A stretch of 64,000 nt of DNA. Source: Cladophialophora immunda. Taxonomy: Eukaryota; Ascomycota; Eurotiomycetes; Chaetothyriales; Herpotrichiellaceae. Where the stretch lies: positions 5,354,485 through 5,418,484 of the forward strand of contig NW_015622542.1 in NCBI RefSeq assembly GCF_000835495.1, in the 5' to 3' direction. This document shows positions 54,045 to 64,000 of the stretch, in pieces. Below the pieces are notes generated by a model. The model saw only the letters and a program-made list of their open reading frames with translations, did no database searches and was not told where the DNA came from. Numbering within the stretch: the first letter of the stretch is position 1; each line of letters starts with the position of its first letter. The position numbers and the translations under genes were made by a program.

Positions 54045-56868
54045 TTACCATGGCGCTCCCATGTCGCCGAATCCTTGCGCCTGGTCGACAACGCTTTCTT
54101 GCATTGCCGAGTTTGGTCCAATTTGCGCCAGAAATGAATCCGTGGGCGGATGTCCGGGAAGACCGTTGAATGGTACCTGCCCCCAGTTACGCGTTTCGAC
54201 TCTACTGAGGTCGAAAGAGGGCCAAGTAGCCGGATTTAGAGAGGGTCCTGCCCCGACGGTGAACTCGCATTCCTCAGGGACCTCGTTGCCGTCCTCCAAG
54301 TGGGAAGCCGGGCGAGGGCAGAAGTGTGGCTTCGTTTGTTCCCTCATAAAGGAGGATGTTGGCGGCATCCGAGACGGATGGTGTTGGAAATTGCTCTCGG
54401 GGGCGGTGAGTATGCCAGAGTCCATGTAAGAGGGGGGCAATACTTCAGGGGCCTCACAATTGGATCTTTTCCCGAGCGGAAAGTGTGTTTCAGGGATTAC
54501 TGGACCCGCTTCGTGCGAATGGAAACTCGTGCTTGGTACACATTGCTTATCGCTGAGAGTCTTTGGGCGGTGTTCAGATCCTGATTGTCCCATACCAGAG
54601 ACGTCCTTGAGCCCGGGCGTGAAAGAAGGGTTGTGGGTAAATGTTCCCGTCACCGATTCTGGACCCCTGTGCATGAGTGTCGGCTCTGCGTGTGGTCTTG
54701 CAGTTACTGCGACTTCATTGGTCTCGCTCAGCCTCTTATTGAGGAGGCCGAATAGTGCCTGCTGCGATTTAGTCACAAGAAGAATGCACATGAGAGTCTG
54801 AGTTATTCCTACCTCTAGCGCTTTGCTGCATCTTGCGGCAGCTACACTTCGCTGACCCAATAGAGACAAAATATCCCGGCCAATCTCAGCATATCTAAGG
54901 ACCGCTTGGATGTCTTCGCCTTGGGTTCGTTCCCAAGCATAAGAGATCAAGGAAATGGCCGCAAAGAATGTCGAATATGATGTAAAGAAGAAAGGGCCGC
55001 TGAGAATATCCCTCTCCCTCATATTCCTCATACCGATGATTACGTCGCGGCTGGCATCTAAGCACGCCATTACATAGGTGTGGGCGCGTGTATCGGATTG
55101 ATTTTTCATTGTGTAGTGAGAGACACTCAGCAAAAATGGCCGGTAGAGGATCAGTCGTGTGTGTGCATAGGCGATGAAAAGTAGGGCTCTCTGGAATCTA
55201 AATGCCAGCATCCGATAGTTTAGTACTGACTATTAAATGGGTAACCAGCCAGAGGGCAATGTGTAAGAGGTGGTAAATTCACGGGCTTACCTCAGAGGAT
55301 TCGGTGTATTGTCGTTGTCGTTCGAGAGCTCCAAGGGCAGATTTGCCGACCAGAGCTGCAATTCATGTTCTACCTCACACATTCTTTTGTACTTCACTCG
55401 GTATTCACCGGGTTGGTCGGCAAGGCCATGGCCATGGCCACTATGATGCACAGGATAGACGTATCGTAGGATCTTCGCGAAGATCTGCATGAGTCTGGTA
55501 TGTGCATTTATGGCAACTGTAGGTGGGAGGTGTTTTGCTGGGCATACCGAAATCCCATACCTAGCAATGCATGCGTCATCAACCTCTAGAGGCAGCTCCT
55601 GGTCGACATCATCTTCCTTAATCGCTGTTGGCAGGCCCAGAATGGCACAGATGTACGCTTCCATGTTTCGCACGGTCCAAAAGACACGCTTGCGGGTCTC
55701 CTGCTCGACCGCATCGAAAACGCGCCGGGTAAAGACCTGTGTAGGCCTATTTGAAGCGAAGCTGCTACCGTCGCCGCGATATAAGAATGACACACAGACA
55801 TATTTCCTGTACAGTGTAAGAAATATATCATACACAAAAGTGCTTGAATTGACATGAGCTCGCGGCAGTCAGAGATATCAATCAAACTTCGGGCAGCCAC
55901 AAAATATTTTGTCCTTTACAGGTAAGTAGCAAGATCGACATGAGGGTCTCTGTCAAGGAACATACCCTTCGCGCATTGAAATGTTAGATCTCAAGTCCAC
56001 GGACTTGGTTCTCAGAAAGAGCCAGCCTAAAGCGAAAACCGAGTATAAAAAAGCACGAACCCGGGCTTCTTGGATGCCATAGTTTTCGGGATCCGTTTCA
56101 TAGAATGTGTCGAGAAGCTGGCTGAAGGTCGGCCGGTGGATGAAGGATAGTACCGCACATCCAGAGCCAAGCGCACACTCCACGAGCTTCTGTGCCAGCT
56201 CCTTTGGCGGCAGTGGTGGAGCGATTCTTGGTTCAGGAGGCGGGGGAGGGCTTCTGGGGGACCACGGGACGCTCTGGAGAGGACTTAATATTGTGGCATC
56301 GTCCCCATTCGTGGCACCTTTGTCCAAAAACCGCTTTCTGAGACCTTGCAGAAAGGCCGGGCCTGAAGAATGGCCATGATAGTCCCATCCCCCTTGGTCA
56401 TCGAGGCACAACCGCCCTGCGGCGGTGAGGATTGTCTCGAGCAAATCATCATCCTCGAAGTCGGTACTCCGCATCGGTGGTTCTGACGGAGTCAGTCGCG
56501 CACTGCCTTGTATGAGCTGAGCACGACTGCTACCGTCCAGGAGTCGACTGTGTGTTGTGAGATAGATGTTTGGATCATCTATATCAAGATTGGGAAACAG
56601 AAATCGGAAAAGATTCTCTAGTCTCTGAGACCTTATTTGAAGGTCTTCGAAACGAGATCCTGGCGGTCGTTTCCATCTGCTCGATGGTTCCTCATACGTG
56701 CACTCTATCAATTCCCTCCGTTAAACAAGTCAAATACTGCAAGTGGAGTTCAACATTCTTACCATGGCCCTCCACACTACAGTGGGCACAGGGTTGACTG
56801 CCGTCACATTTGGATTTCCTTCGCCGACAGTTGTCACACGCACGTGTAACGCGGGTTCTCTTGTTCAT
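54045..56868 (-). CDS. Zn2Cys6 transcription factor with apparent frameshift
   Basis: Exons 56763-56868, 55966-56704, 55291-55913 and 54045-55197 would encode about 873 residues. The Zn2Cys6 cluster is complete, with Cys 11, 14, 21, 27, 30 and 37 (RACDNCRRRKSKCDG, PCAHCSVEGHEC), the last Cys created by the first splice. Exon 3 carries the fungal-specific transcription factor domain (LIDISDCRELMSIQALLCMI, SYIAATVAASLQIGLHRS; then RKRVFWTVRNMEAYICAILG). The two halves of exon 3 lie in different frames, shifted by one missing base near 55712-55740, with no intron able to repair it. This is either a real inactivating deletion or a sequence error. The C-terminus is long, low-complexity and Pro/Ser-rich. 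Possible regulator of the adjacent oxidase and transporter (inference). Confidence 0.82.
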
Positions 56869-57385
56869 CGTGAGACACTGCTCCAGCTTGTGGAACACGG
56901 TAGCAACAATGCATTGCTAACTAGTCGCGTCCTGATATCTCTGCGCCGGTGGGAGAAGTCCTACCTAAACTAGTTTCTTATACGCAGCGCCGATGAGCGA
57001 TTGGCAGGGCTCCAACCCCGCAAGCTTGCCAATACTTTTACCTAAACGATAGTTCTTCGACGAGGCGCGAAGCGGGGTGAAGGCCAGCCACCGACGACAT
57101 CACCTTTGATGGCCGCCCAAACGCTTTGCTTGGGTGCTTGGGCACTCGTCGGATCTGCACAATTACTCATTACCGTCGTCATTGATAGGCGGCACCTCAG
57201 ATCTGAGTACTCCTGATCCGATTCTCGTGGGTGAATTGGGCGTTATTTTCTGGGAGAAGTGGTCAGAGGCGACAGGGACTTTTGCCCGATAAAGTGCTAG
57301 CTAGAATCGCCAAGGCATCCCGGTCGTTTCGGAGAGAACCATGCAGAAGAGTGTTGGGCTTCGGATGCCTGTTCACTCTTTTACT
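56869..57385. promoter_or_regulatory. Regulator upstream region
   Basis: About 500 bp between the start of the Zn2Cys6 gene and the stop of the FAD oxidase, both on the minus strand. Contains the regulator's promoter and the oxidase 3' region. No gene supported. Confidence 0.5.
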
Positions 57386-59334
57386 TCATTGGGCTTTACA
57401 GATGATGCCGCCATCCTCGCCAATACCATCTTGGGTCGCAGAACTGCCTGTGACGTTCCAGAGCTCATTGCCCACACAGGGTTTACACCAGAATATGCCT
57501 TCGGGGTCGTACTTTTTCTTGAGAGCCAAGAGCCGCGGGTAGTTCGAGCCCCAGAAGGTGGTTTGCCAGTTAGGCTCAGTTGGGTCGGCTTCATTAACAT
57601 AAGCACCCGTGTAAGGATCGAGGATGCGCAGGGCTTCAACGGCGCTGTTGCGTAGCTCGTTTGTTACAGATGTCTTTTCGGTTTGGTTCAAGGGTGTCCA
57701 AGTTCGGTAGGTAACTTGAAGGAGGACTGGAGTCAACACTGTATCCAAGAGGGGTGAAAGACCATTGTGTACTTACCGAAATGAATGTAGGTATTGTTTC
57801 GCCACGCGGGACATACTGAGTTGTTCCCACCGGGGATTTTGGCATCTCGCACTCCTTTGCCCGCAACCAGATGGTTGAGGAGGGTCCAGGTACCATTTGA
57901 GGCTGTACGCAGTGCATTCTCCAGCTCTGTTTGGTTACCAGTAAGAGCACCACGTGTCAGGAGGCGAGAACCTAGCCGCTCTGATGGCCCAACAGCCTCA
58001 GGCTGATTCGTCATCCAAAATTTATTAAAATCCGGAACTGGGATGGTTTCATTCGCAACGAACACTTTGTCGCCCCAGTTCGTTGTATTGATCTTGGTGA
58101 TGACAGGATCCATGATGGCGTTGACCTGGGCAGGAGTTTTGTTAGGGAAGAAGTAACCTCCGATAATAATGCCTGCTTGGTCCGGAGGGTTTGGCGGAGC
58201 ATATGGGATAAAATAGTGGTAGCCGTTAGCACCTTGGTCCGAGAGGCTGGGCACTTGCGATGTAAAATATGTCGAAATCGACCAAAACGTGTCGCTGTTG
58301 GAAGTGGTGTTGGCAGTAAATATCGTAAGGCTGCCAGGAAGGGTTGGGTAGACCTTCATGGTCACGCTGATGAGAACGCCAAAGGTCGAGCCCCCGCCCT
58401 GATAGTCTGGTCAGTATACCTTCTCTGTAGATCTGTTGATAAGTGCACTAGCTCACCCCTCGCATAGCCCAGAACAAATCGGGGTATGATTTCTCGTTGA
58501 TAGTGAGAAATTTGCCGTCCGGAGTCACCACCTCCATCTCGAGGACTTGATCGGCTCCGAGTCCATATGTAGAGCTTATGGGAGAATGGCCACCCCCTAG
58601 GACCCATCCACCAATACCGACTGACATGTCACCACCTGCAATAACTGTGAGATTATATTTTGCGACCGCCTGGTAAACTTCTGCCATCCTTGATCCAGCC
58701 GCGATTTTGACTGAACCAACTCCACCATACGGGAGAGCCCGAGTGTCACTAGTGTTCACTGAGATTCCCACAATGTTGTGTGTCCATATCGACAAGGACT
58801 GTCCACCAGAGGATCTAATCCAGTCAGGATTGTGATGTTTGTGCATGGTCTCTGCTCTTACCTCGAGAGGAGATCATGGCCAGTCCCTTTGACTATCAAC
58901 CTTACTCCTGTATTGGCGGCAAAATCCACCGCTGCCTGTACATCGGAGGCTTTGGTGGCATGCACCACAAACGATGGATAAGCAGACAGTGTGCAAGGTG
59001 CCAAAGGCGACGGCAGACATCCATCGTCATTGTAGTCAATCGAGATGGGGTTGTTAGCATGGAAGCTCGAGTTCGTCCATTGAGAAAGGACCAATGCGCA
59101 AGTGGTATTGTCGAATAATATGTTTTCTGGATGGCAGACTGATCCAGGAGGAATATCCACAAAAAGTTTGCCAGACACAGTCATGTTCAACTCTTGCCAT
59201 GCCGACTGAGCAGGCCAATTCGACGAAGATGGAATTGGTTTGCAATATGTGGCCGGACCAGCACGGACTTGCTTCAGAGAGACAATGAAGAACAAGACAA
59301 TCATCGAGGAGGCCCAAGACGTCAGACGATCCAT
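57386..59334 (-). CDS. Secreted FAD-linked oxidoreductase (berberine bridge enzyme-like)
   Basis: Exons 58862-59334, 58457-58814, 57777-58398 and 57386-57738 encode 601 residues. A signal peptide (WASSMIVLFFIVSLKQVRA) precedes a PCMH-type FAD-binding domain: PSFVVHATKASDVQAAVDFA, RLIVKGTGHDLLSR with the His expected to bind FAD covalently, AGGDMSVGIGGWVLGGGHSP and MRGGGGSTFGVLISVTMKVY (joined across intron 2). The C-terminal BBE motif appears as YVNEADPTEPNWQTTFWGSN with YPRLLALKKKYDPEGIFWC. The Cys often used for a second FAD bond is not evident in GGDMSVGIGG, so attachment may be single. Many N-glycosylation sites fit secretion. Such enzymes oxidise sugars, alcohols or alkaloid-like metabolites with O2. 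Confidence 0.93.
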
Positions 59335-60458
59335 GGTGAAAAGGTCGGTGCTAGCAGCCGTATGAGTCTGTGGTGGCCAGTATTTTGATAGAAAACTTTG
59401 ACTGTGGCGGAGGTGGGAAGTTCGTCGGCGCTCCCGTTTATGTGTTCAACAGAAGTTCGCTTCGTGTGTAGAAAGGTCAACTGTTGACATCTTCAAAAAT
59501 TGACCAATTGTAATTGCTTCCTATCGCAAACCCGAATACGTGATGGAATTCTGCCTCGCGAGGCGAATCAACATGGGTGTCGAGAGGCACTCAAAAGTGC
59601 CATGGTTGGACGATTGACTATAGGCTACACTATTGTGCCTGGACACAGTGGGAACCTCTCAGCACCCTGTAAGCCTCCCTTAGCTCTGTCAAATGCTGCT
59701 AGACAACCCATCAGGAAAGAAAGTTCATCCGTCGACTATTCGCAGAATGAGCCTAAAAGCGCAAAGCTCCATTCCCACACGCGGGGGAGACGTCTCCCGG
59801 TCTTTGCTTAGAGCTGAAAGCTAACTTCTTGCAGGCCTAGTTATCTTTCTCCATACATAATTGGCGTACCAGCCCACCTCCATGGCCAAGGCTGACTTCG
59901 ATTTCGCCTCTCTGCACGTGGTTGGCTTAACTCATCCCAGGGCAGGCATTTGGCAACGCAGCGTCCGGCAATTGACAATTACAGATCTCAACAGCATCGC
60001 TTTCCAGGGTAGACATATAGTCAGGCTGACAGACAATCATCCACTTAGAGCACAGCACGTCAATCAGTCGCATGCAACGCTGTATACATGGTGCAGCGGG
60101 AGCAAGGCGGTCTTCTGAGAAGCTCGTTCGTTAAAAATATCAACCTCGTATGGTGAGGCAGCCTTCTGTCTATTTTCCTCTCCACGTGGGCGGTTTGTGT
60201 CAAACCATCTGACTCTATCGCACACACGTTTAGATCTCACCTGCCAAGTTTTGATCACCTTTCACTTTTACATCGGAGCTGTCAGATTTTGAAGTCCTGC
60301 GCTCGTAACCTCCCATTGCCTCCAACCCAAATTATCCGAGGTGGCTGAAGACCGATTGTTCTGTCCCTGCCATAGCCAGTATCGGATAAACAAAGCTGTC
60401 TCCTTTCCACATCATCACGTCCAGACAGACAACAGGCAGTGAGGCTAGAGGAGCAGGT
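59335..60458. other. Intergenic, no supported gene
   Basis: 1.1 kb upstream of the FAD oxidase and downstream of the second sugar porter. Only short frames; nothing recognised. Confidence 0.5.
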
Positions 60459-62421
60459 TCAAACAGCCGTTTTCTTGCTTTGATCCTGGTCTATGCCTTC
60501 TAAATGCTCGTGAGCGATCTCGGCATCCGTACCTTTTTGGGATAGCTGTATTTCTTGAAGTGTGGTTGGAAGTGGAACTTCGCTCTCCTTCAAGAATAGA
60601 AAGTCGATTTCCTCAAGGCTGAGGCCCTTAGTTTCGGGATACCAGAAGTATATCATAGGAATGAAAGCAAAGCTCTGCCCAGACTCAGCAATGGGGATAT
60701 AGATTTTGCCAAACAAGGGGGTTACTCACAAAGGCCATGAAGATAAAGTAGCACTTCCAGTTGAGGTTTTGTACCATTGTGGGGGTTACCATCACAATAA
60801 TGAACACCTGTGCACTTCATAAGTTACAATCACGCAGCCGATCGTCAAGGAAAAATACCCAAGCCCAGTTTCCAAAGACTGCAATCGCTGTGCCTTGAGC
60901 ACGGACGCTTAGAGGTAGGAGTTCAGTGGCATAGCACCATGGAATGCTTGACAAGCTTGCCCCAAAGAAGATCATGTACTATCACGAATGGGGTCAGTCT
61001 TATCCTCAGAGATCAGAGATAGTCCATACCAGGAGGAGAAAGGCAATCGCAGCCTTGGAGGTGGGGGCCTGCTTATCTGTGCCCTGAAATGATAACATGA
61101 CCGCAAATAGCATCATAAAGATGCCTTGACCAAAGAGGCCTATCAACATTGGTTTGCGGCGGCCAATGCGGTCTAGGGATGTGGCTGGAATCATAGCACC
61201 AAGGAGGTTGCCAATGTTGATGCAGCCCCCAGCAACGTTCGCCGCGGCCCTTGAAAGGCCAACATTTGTTTGGAGGACTGTAGGAGCATAGAAAACGATA
61301 ACATTGACGCCCGTCCACTAGTCCACGGTCAGCTACCATTAAATTATGTGAAGGGTCCGGATTTGGAGTACTGACCTGGTTCATGAAAAGCAGTAGTACT
61401 GCAAGGAATAGTCGCCATCTTGTCTGAAGGGGGTCTTTATGCAAAATCTTCGACCATCGGAACGGTTGCGAGTGTTGCAATTGCCTAATTTTCACAATGT
61501 CTTCTATCTCGGCCGCGATCCGCGGTTCTTGAGGAGACAAACCCCAGACCTTTGCCATCACAGCAATGGCTTCGTCGGTTCGATCCTTTTGAATGAGATA
61601 TCGAGGGGTTTCGGGCAGGCCGAATACGAGTATCGACACGCTGAGTGCAATGACAATTTGACAAGCTATTGGTAGGCGCCAGGCCAAGGGACCTCCGGCG
61701 AAGGTCAGGCCATAATCGAAGAAGTATGCGATAATAATCCCGATGGCGACGAATACGACCTATTGTAACAGTGCTTTATTAATGAATGTAATATACCTCA
61801 TCGTTGAAAGGGACGACCCACTTCAGTTGTAACAAGACGACCCCGATATTCTCGCTTGCACAGCTCAGACTGACTAATATATGTCTCAATATATGTTAAG
61901 GAGACCAGGTATATATGCCACTTACTACATCGGTATTGTCGATGTGTCGATGCCAACACCAAACCCTGTTATGATCCGGCCAACCATAAGTTGCGGTACC
62001 TATTCAGCATGTGTTAGTCTCCGTACAAACGATGTATTGGGATACTCCGCTTTACGCCATATTTGGAGCATTGAAGCACCGCGCCTGCAGAAATGAGCAT
62101 CATGGCGAGCAGAATAACATCGCGTCTTCCCCATTTAGGGCCAATGTAGAAGTTCAGTGCGCAGCCGAGGAAGCAGCCGATGTTGTAGCAGGACACTATG
62201 ATGCCAAGATAGCCCGAGCTGGGATTGCCGATAACGTCAAGGAAGTCGGGATTGGTGACAAGGCTGCCGAAAACTCCTTGATCGTATCCGAAACTATCAA
62301 CAGTTAGGAAAGGCCATAAAGGAATCAGCAGTCGATCTTACAGAATGAAAGCAGTCAAACAGGTATAGGTGATTGCTAGCTGCGATGGACGACCAGCCCG
62401 AAACCAGTCATAGGATCTCAT
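60459..62421 (-). CDS. MFS sugar porter, second copy, nine exons
   Basis: Nine exons (62342-62421, 62056-62293, 61926-61999, 61822-61873, 61376-61759, 61030-61317, 60859-60978, 60730-60807, 60459-60674) keep frame and give 509 residues with 12 expected helices. Motifs in order: LFGYDQGVFGSLVTNPDFLD, GPKWGRRDVIL, VGRIITGFGVGIDTSTIPMY, QSELCKREYRGRLV, LPETPRYLI, NQWTGVNVIVFYAPT, LDRIGRRKPM, YATELLPLSVRAQGT and YPETKGLSLEEIDFLF. It belongs to the same sugar porter family as the gene at 27-29 kb but is far more finely split and differs in sequence, so it is not a recent duplicate. It lacks the other's long charged tail. Substrate unknown; neighbouring FAD oxidase and regulator suggest joint use. 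Confidence 0.92.
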
Positions 62422-63109
62422 TGTCGCCACGTCTTCCAATCACCAACCTCGGGGGACAACTTTCAGTAAGCGCACCAACGCTTTAGCCAAAGGGTGAAGT
62501 ACAATACTCGGATTGTGAATATTCGATGCCAAGAAGTGTGGGGGAAGGAGCCTGGAAAGAAGCCTGGGGGAGAAGACTGGGGAGACATCGTGGGGAAGAG
62601 CAATACTTACATATCTGTGGGCCATTCAGATCGACCACTCTGGCATATAGGCTGTTTCAATGATAGCTGGCTAACGCCCCGCGGTTAACCTTATCACCAC
62701 TTCGTTGGATTGGTAAGAGTAGCGTAGGGAAGTAGATGTCTCCACCTAGAGGCTATAAAGATGCGCTTATAAACGATAAGCACCCATTGTACATCCGAAA
62801 GCTAATATGATACTCACTGAATTAGCGTAGTCTTGCACCCTTGGCATTGACATCTAACATCACGCGTAGCTAACAATCGAGCAGTCTAGAACTGAGTAAG
62901 AGAGAGTCTAGCCATCTTCTGTCGCAGACTGGAGCTCTGTTGTAGACACAAGTCCAGTATCGTCCTCCGCTGACCATGTGAACCGTTGTTGTTTTTGTAA
63001 AATTGCTTTGGGGAGCAAGATTCGACTTGTGTAGGTCCTGCGTAATGTGCAGTGCATGGAATCGAGACTATCTACTAATTCCGTCTCTTCGGATTAACGG
63101 TCAGTCGAT
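62422..63109. promoter_or_regulatory. Porter upstream region
   Basis: About 690 bp between the porter start and the stop of the quinone-oxidoreductase-like gene, both on the minus strand. No gene supported. Confidence 0.5.
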
Positions 63110-64000
63110 CTATATTTTAGCAAGTTCAAGTTGAGGCAAGTCGACAACGAGTTTGCCCCAGATCTGATCTCCCCCAAGCGAGAGCAGGGCCTTGGGTACT
63201 TCTTCGAGCCCAACAAAGCGCCTGTCTGTGCAAGCAATGCCTCTGTATTTGCCTTGCATGATCAAACCATATAGGCTGTCCCAAACAGATCGAACTGTTT
63301 CTGGCTCCTCAACGGCGTATCTACCCCACCAGAGACCCATGATGGCGATATTCTTCAATAGCACCTTGTTCATGGCCACCTTCTCGATGGTCCCGCCAGC
63401 GAAGCCGATGACTATCAATCTGCCCTTCCATGCAATGCACTTGGTGCTTTTGTCAATTAGCCCAATAGGGTCGAACACGATGTCCACTCCACGCTCGTTC
63501 GGAGTAATCTTCTTCACAACACTTGGCCAGTCGTCTTCGTACCTGACGGCAAAGTCGGCACCGAATTCTTTGACAATCTCCAACTTCCGAGAGGTATCAG
63601 CTAACGCGATGACATTTGTGCCCAGGCCTTTGGCAATCTGCACAGCGGCGAGTCCAACTCCCCCGGCCGCTGCGTGAATCAAGACCCAGTCGCCCGCCTG
63701 GCATCCAGCTCGATTGACCAAGGCTGCATAACTGGTTGGTGCAGTCGTGAAAAGACTGGCAGCTTGGGAGAAACTCCACCCATCTGGTATCAAGCTCAGA
63801 GACTCTTCACTCACGGCGATCTTGGTGGCATAAGCACCCTGTCGACCGCCAAACACTCTGTCTCCGATTTGAAACCTGGGGGCTGGCAATGCTGAAGGGG
63901 CTTTTTCTATGACACCAGCGAATTCGAACCCGGCTACCCAAGGGAATGGTGGTTGCGTTTGGTATTTTCCACGTGCCTGAAGGACGTCAAAGAAGTTTGT
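63110..64000 (-). CDS. MDR quinone-oxidoreductase-like protein, 5' end outside window
   Basis: The frame stays open from the stop at 63110 to the right window edge, so the N-terminus is missing; the visible 296 residues cover most of the protein. It includes FPWVAGFEFAGVIEK and IGDRVFGGRQGAYAT of the catalytic domain. The nucleotide-binding motif GDWVLIHAAAGGVGLAAVQI follows, with GVDIVFDPIG and GRLIVIGFAGG after it. No structural-zinc cysteine cluster is present, so it is the zinc-free NADPH:quinone oxidoreductase type of the medium-chain dehydrogenase/reductase family. These reduce quinones or enones. Its place next to the transporter and FAD oxidase hints at a shared pathway, which is inference. 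Confidence 0.9.
   Translation of the reverse strand, partial: TNFFDVLQARGKYQTQPPFPWVAGFEFAGVIEKAPSALPAPRFQIGDRVFGGRQGAYATKIAVSEESLSLIPDGWSFSQAASLFTTAPTSYAALVNRAGCQAGDWVLIHAAAGGVGLAAVQIAKGLGTNVIALADTSRKLEIVKEFGADFAVRYEDDWPSVVKKITPNERGVDIVFDPIGLIDKSTKCIAWKGRLIVIGFAGGTIEKVAMNKVLLKNIAIMGLWWGRYAVEEPETVRSVWDSLYGLIMQGKYRGIACTDRRFVGLEEVPKALLSLGGDQIWGKLVVDLPQLELAKI

Noticed and set aside
63900..63940. TTCGAACCC resembling a tRNA T-loop
   Set aside because: It lies within the coding sequence of the quinone-oxidoreductase-like gene (GFEFAG segment), with no tRNA fold around it.

Overview
The window is a nuclear segment of a filamentous ascomycete (Pezizomycotina). The evidence is the many short (about 45-120 bp) GT-AG spliceosomal introns, genes on both strands without operons, and a typical fungal gene set: uricase ending in the peroxisomal SKL signal, Zn2Cys6 factor, HXT-type sugar porters, DOMON-cytochrome b561 protein, NACHT-TPR protein. 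The gene content suggests Eurotiomycetes or a relative, but the order cannot be fixed from the sequence. Most genes had to be assembled from several exons; I give exon coordinates wherever frame and splice sites agreed.

Layout. (1) 0-6.5 kb, accessory: a hypothetical protein with an internal tandem repeat, an intact NACHT-TPR NOD-like protein, and a decayed NB-ARC-like relic facing it. (2) 6.5-23 kb, conserved housekeeping block: LON-RING protein, the TORC2 subunit Rictor/Tsc11, urate oxidase, mitochondrial ribosomal protein uL13m, cytosolic uS9/RPS16, the U5 snRNP factor AAR2, cytosolic uS11/RPS14, and prephenate dehydrogenase (TYR1). (3) 23-35 kb: a secreted or membrane DOMON-b561 protein, an MFS sugar porter, a secreted GDSL esterase, and a membrane-anchored alpha/beta hydrolase-like protein. 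(4) 35-50 kb, oxidative and hydrolytic accessory block: an 11-exon GMC oxidoreductase fused to an alpha/beta hydrolase, a DJ-1/PfpI protein, a 2-oxoglutarate/Fe(II) oxygenase, a DUF2231-like membrane protein, a RidA-flavin amine oxidase fusion, and an amidase beside it. (5) 50-64 kb: an ankyrin-repeat relic, an arrestin-like protein, a Zn2Cys6 regulator with an apparent frameshift, a secreted berberine-bridge-type FAD oxidase, a second MFS sugar porter, and a quinone-oxidoreductase-like gene cut by the window edge.

How the genes may work together. The housekeeping block needs no joint explanation, although uL13m and RPS16 share one short divergent promoter. In block 4, the amidase could release amines that the RidA-amine oxidase fusion then oxidises. 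In block 5, regulator, oxidase, transporter and reductase lie side by side, as in small fungal catabolic or metabolite clusters. Both pathway ideas are inference from proximity and enzyme class. No CRISPR, rRNA, convincing tRNA, or intact transposon was found.
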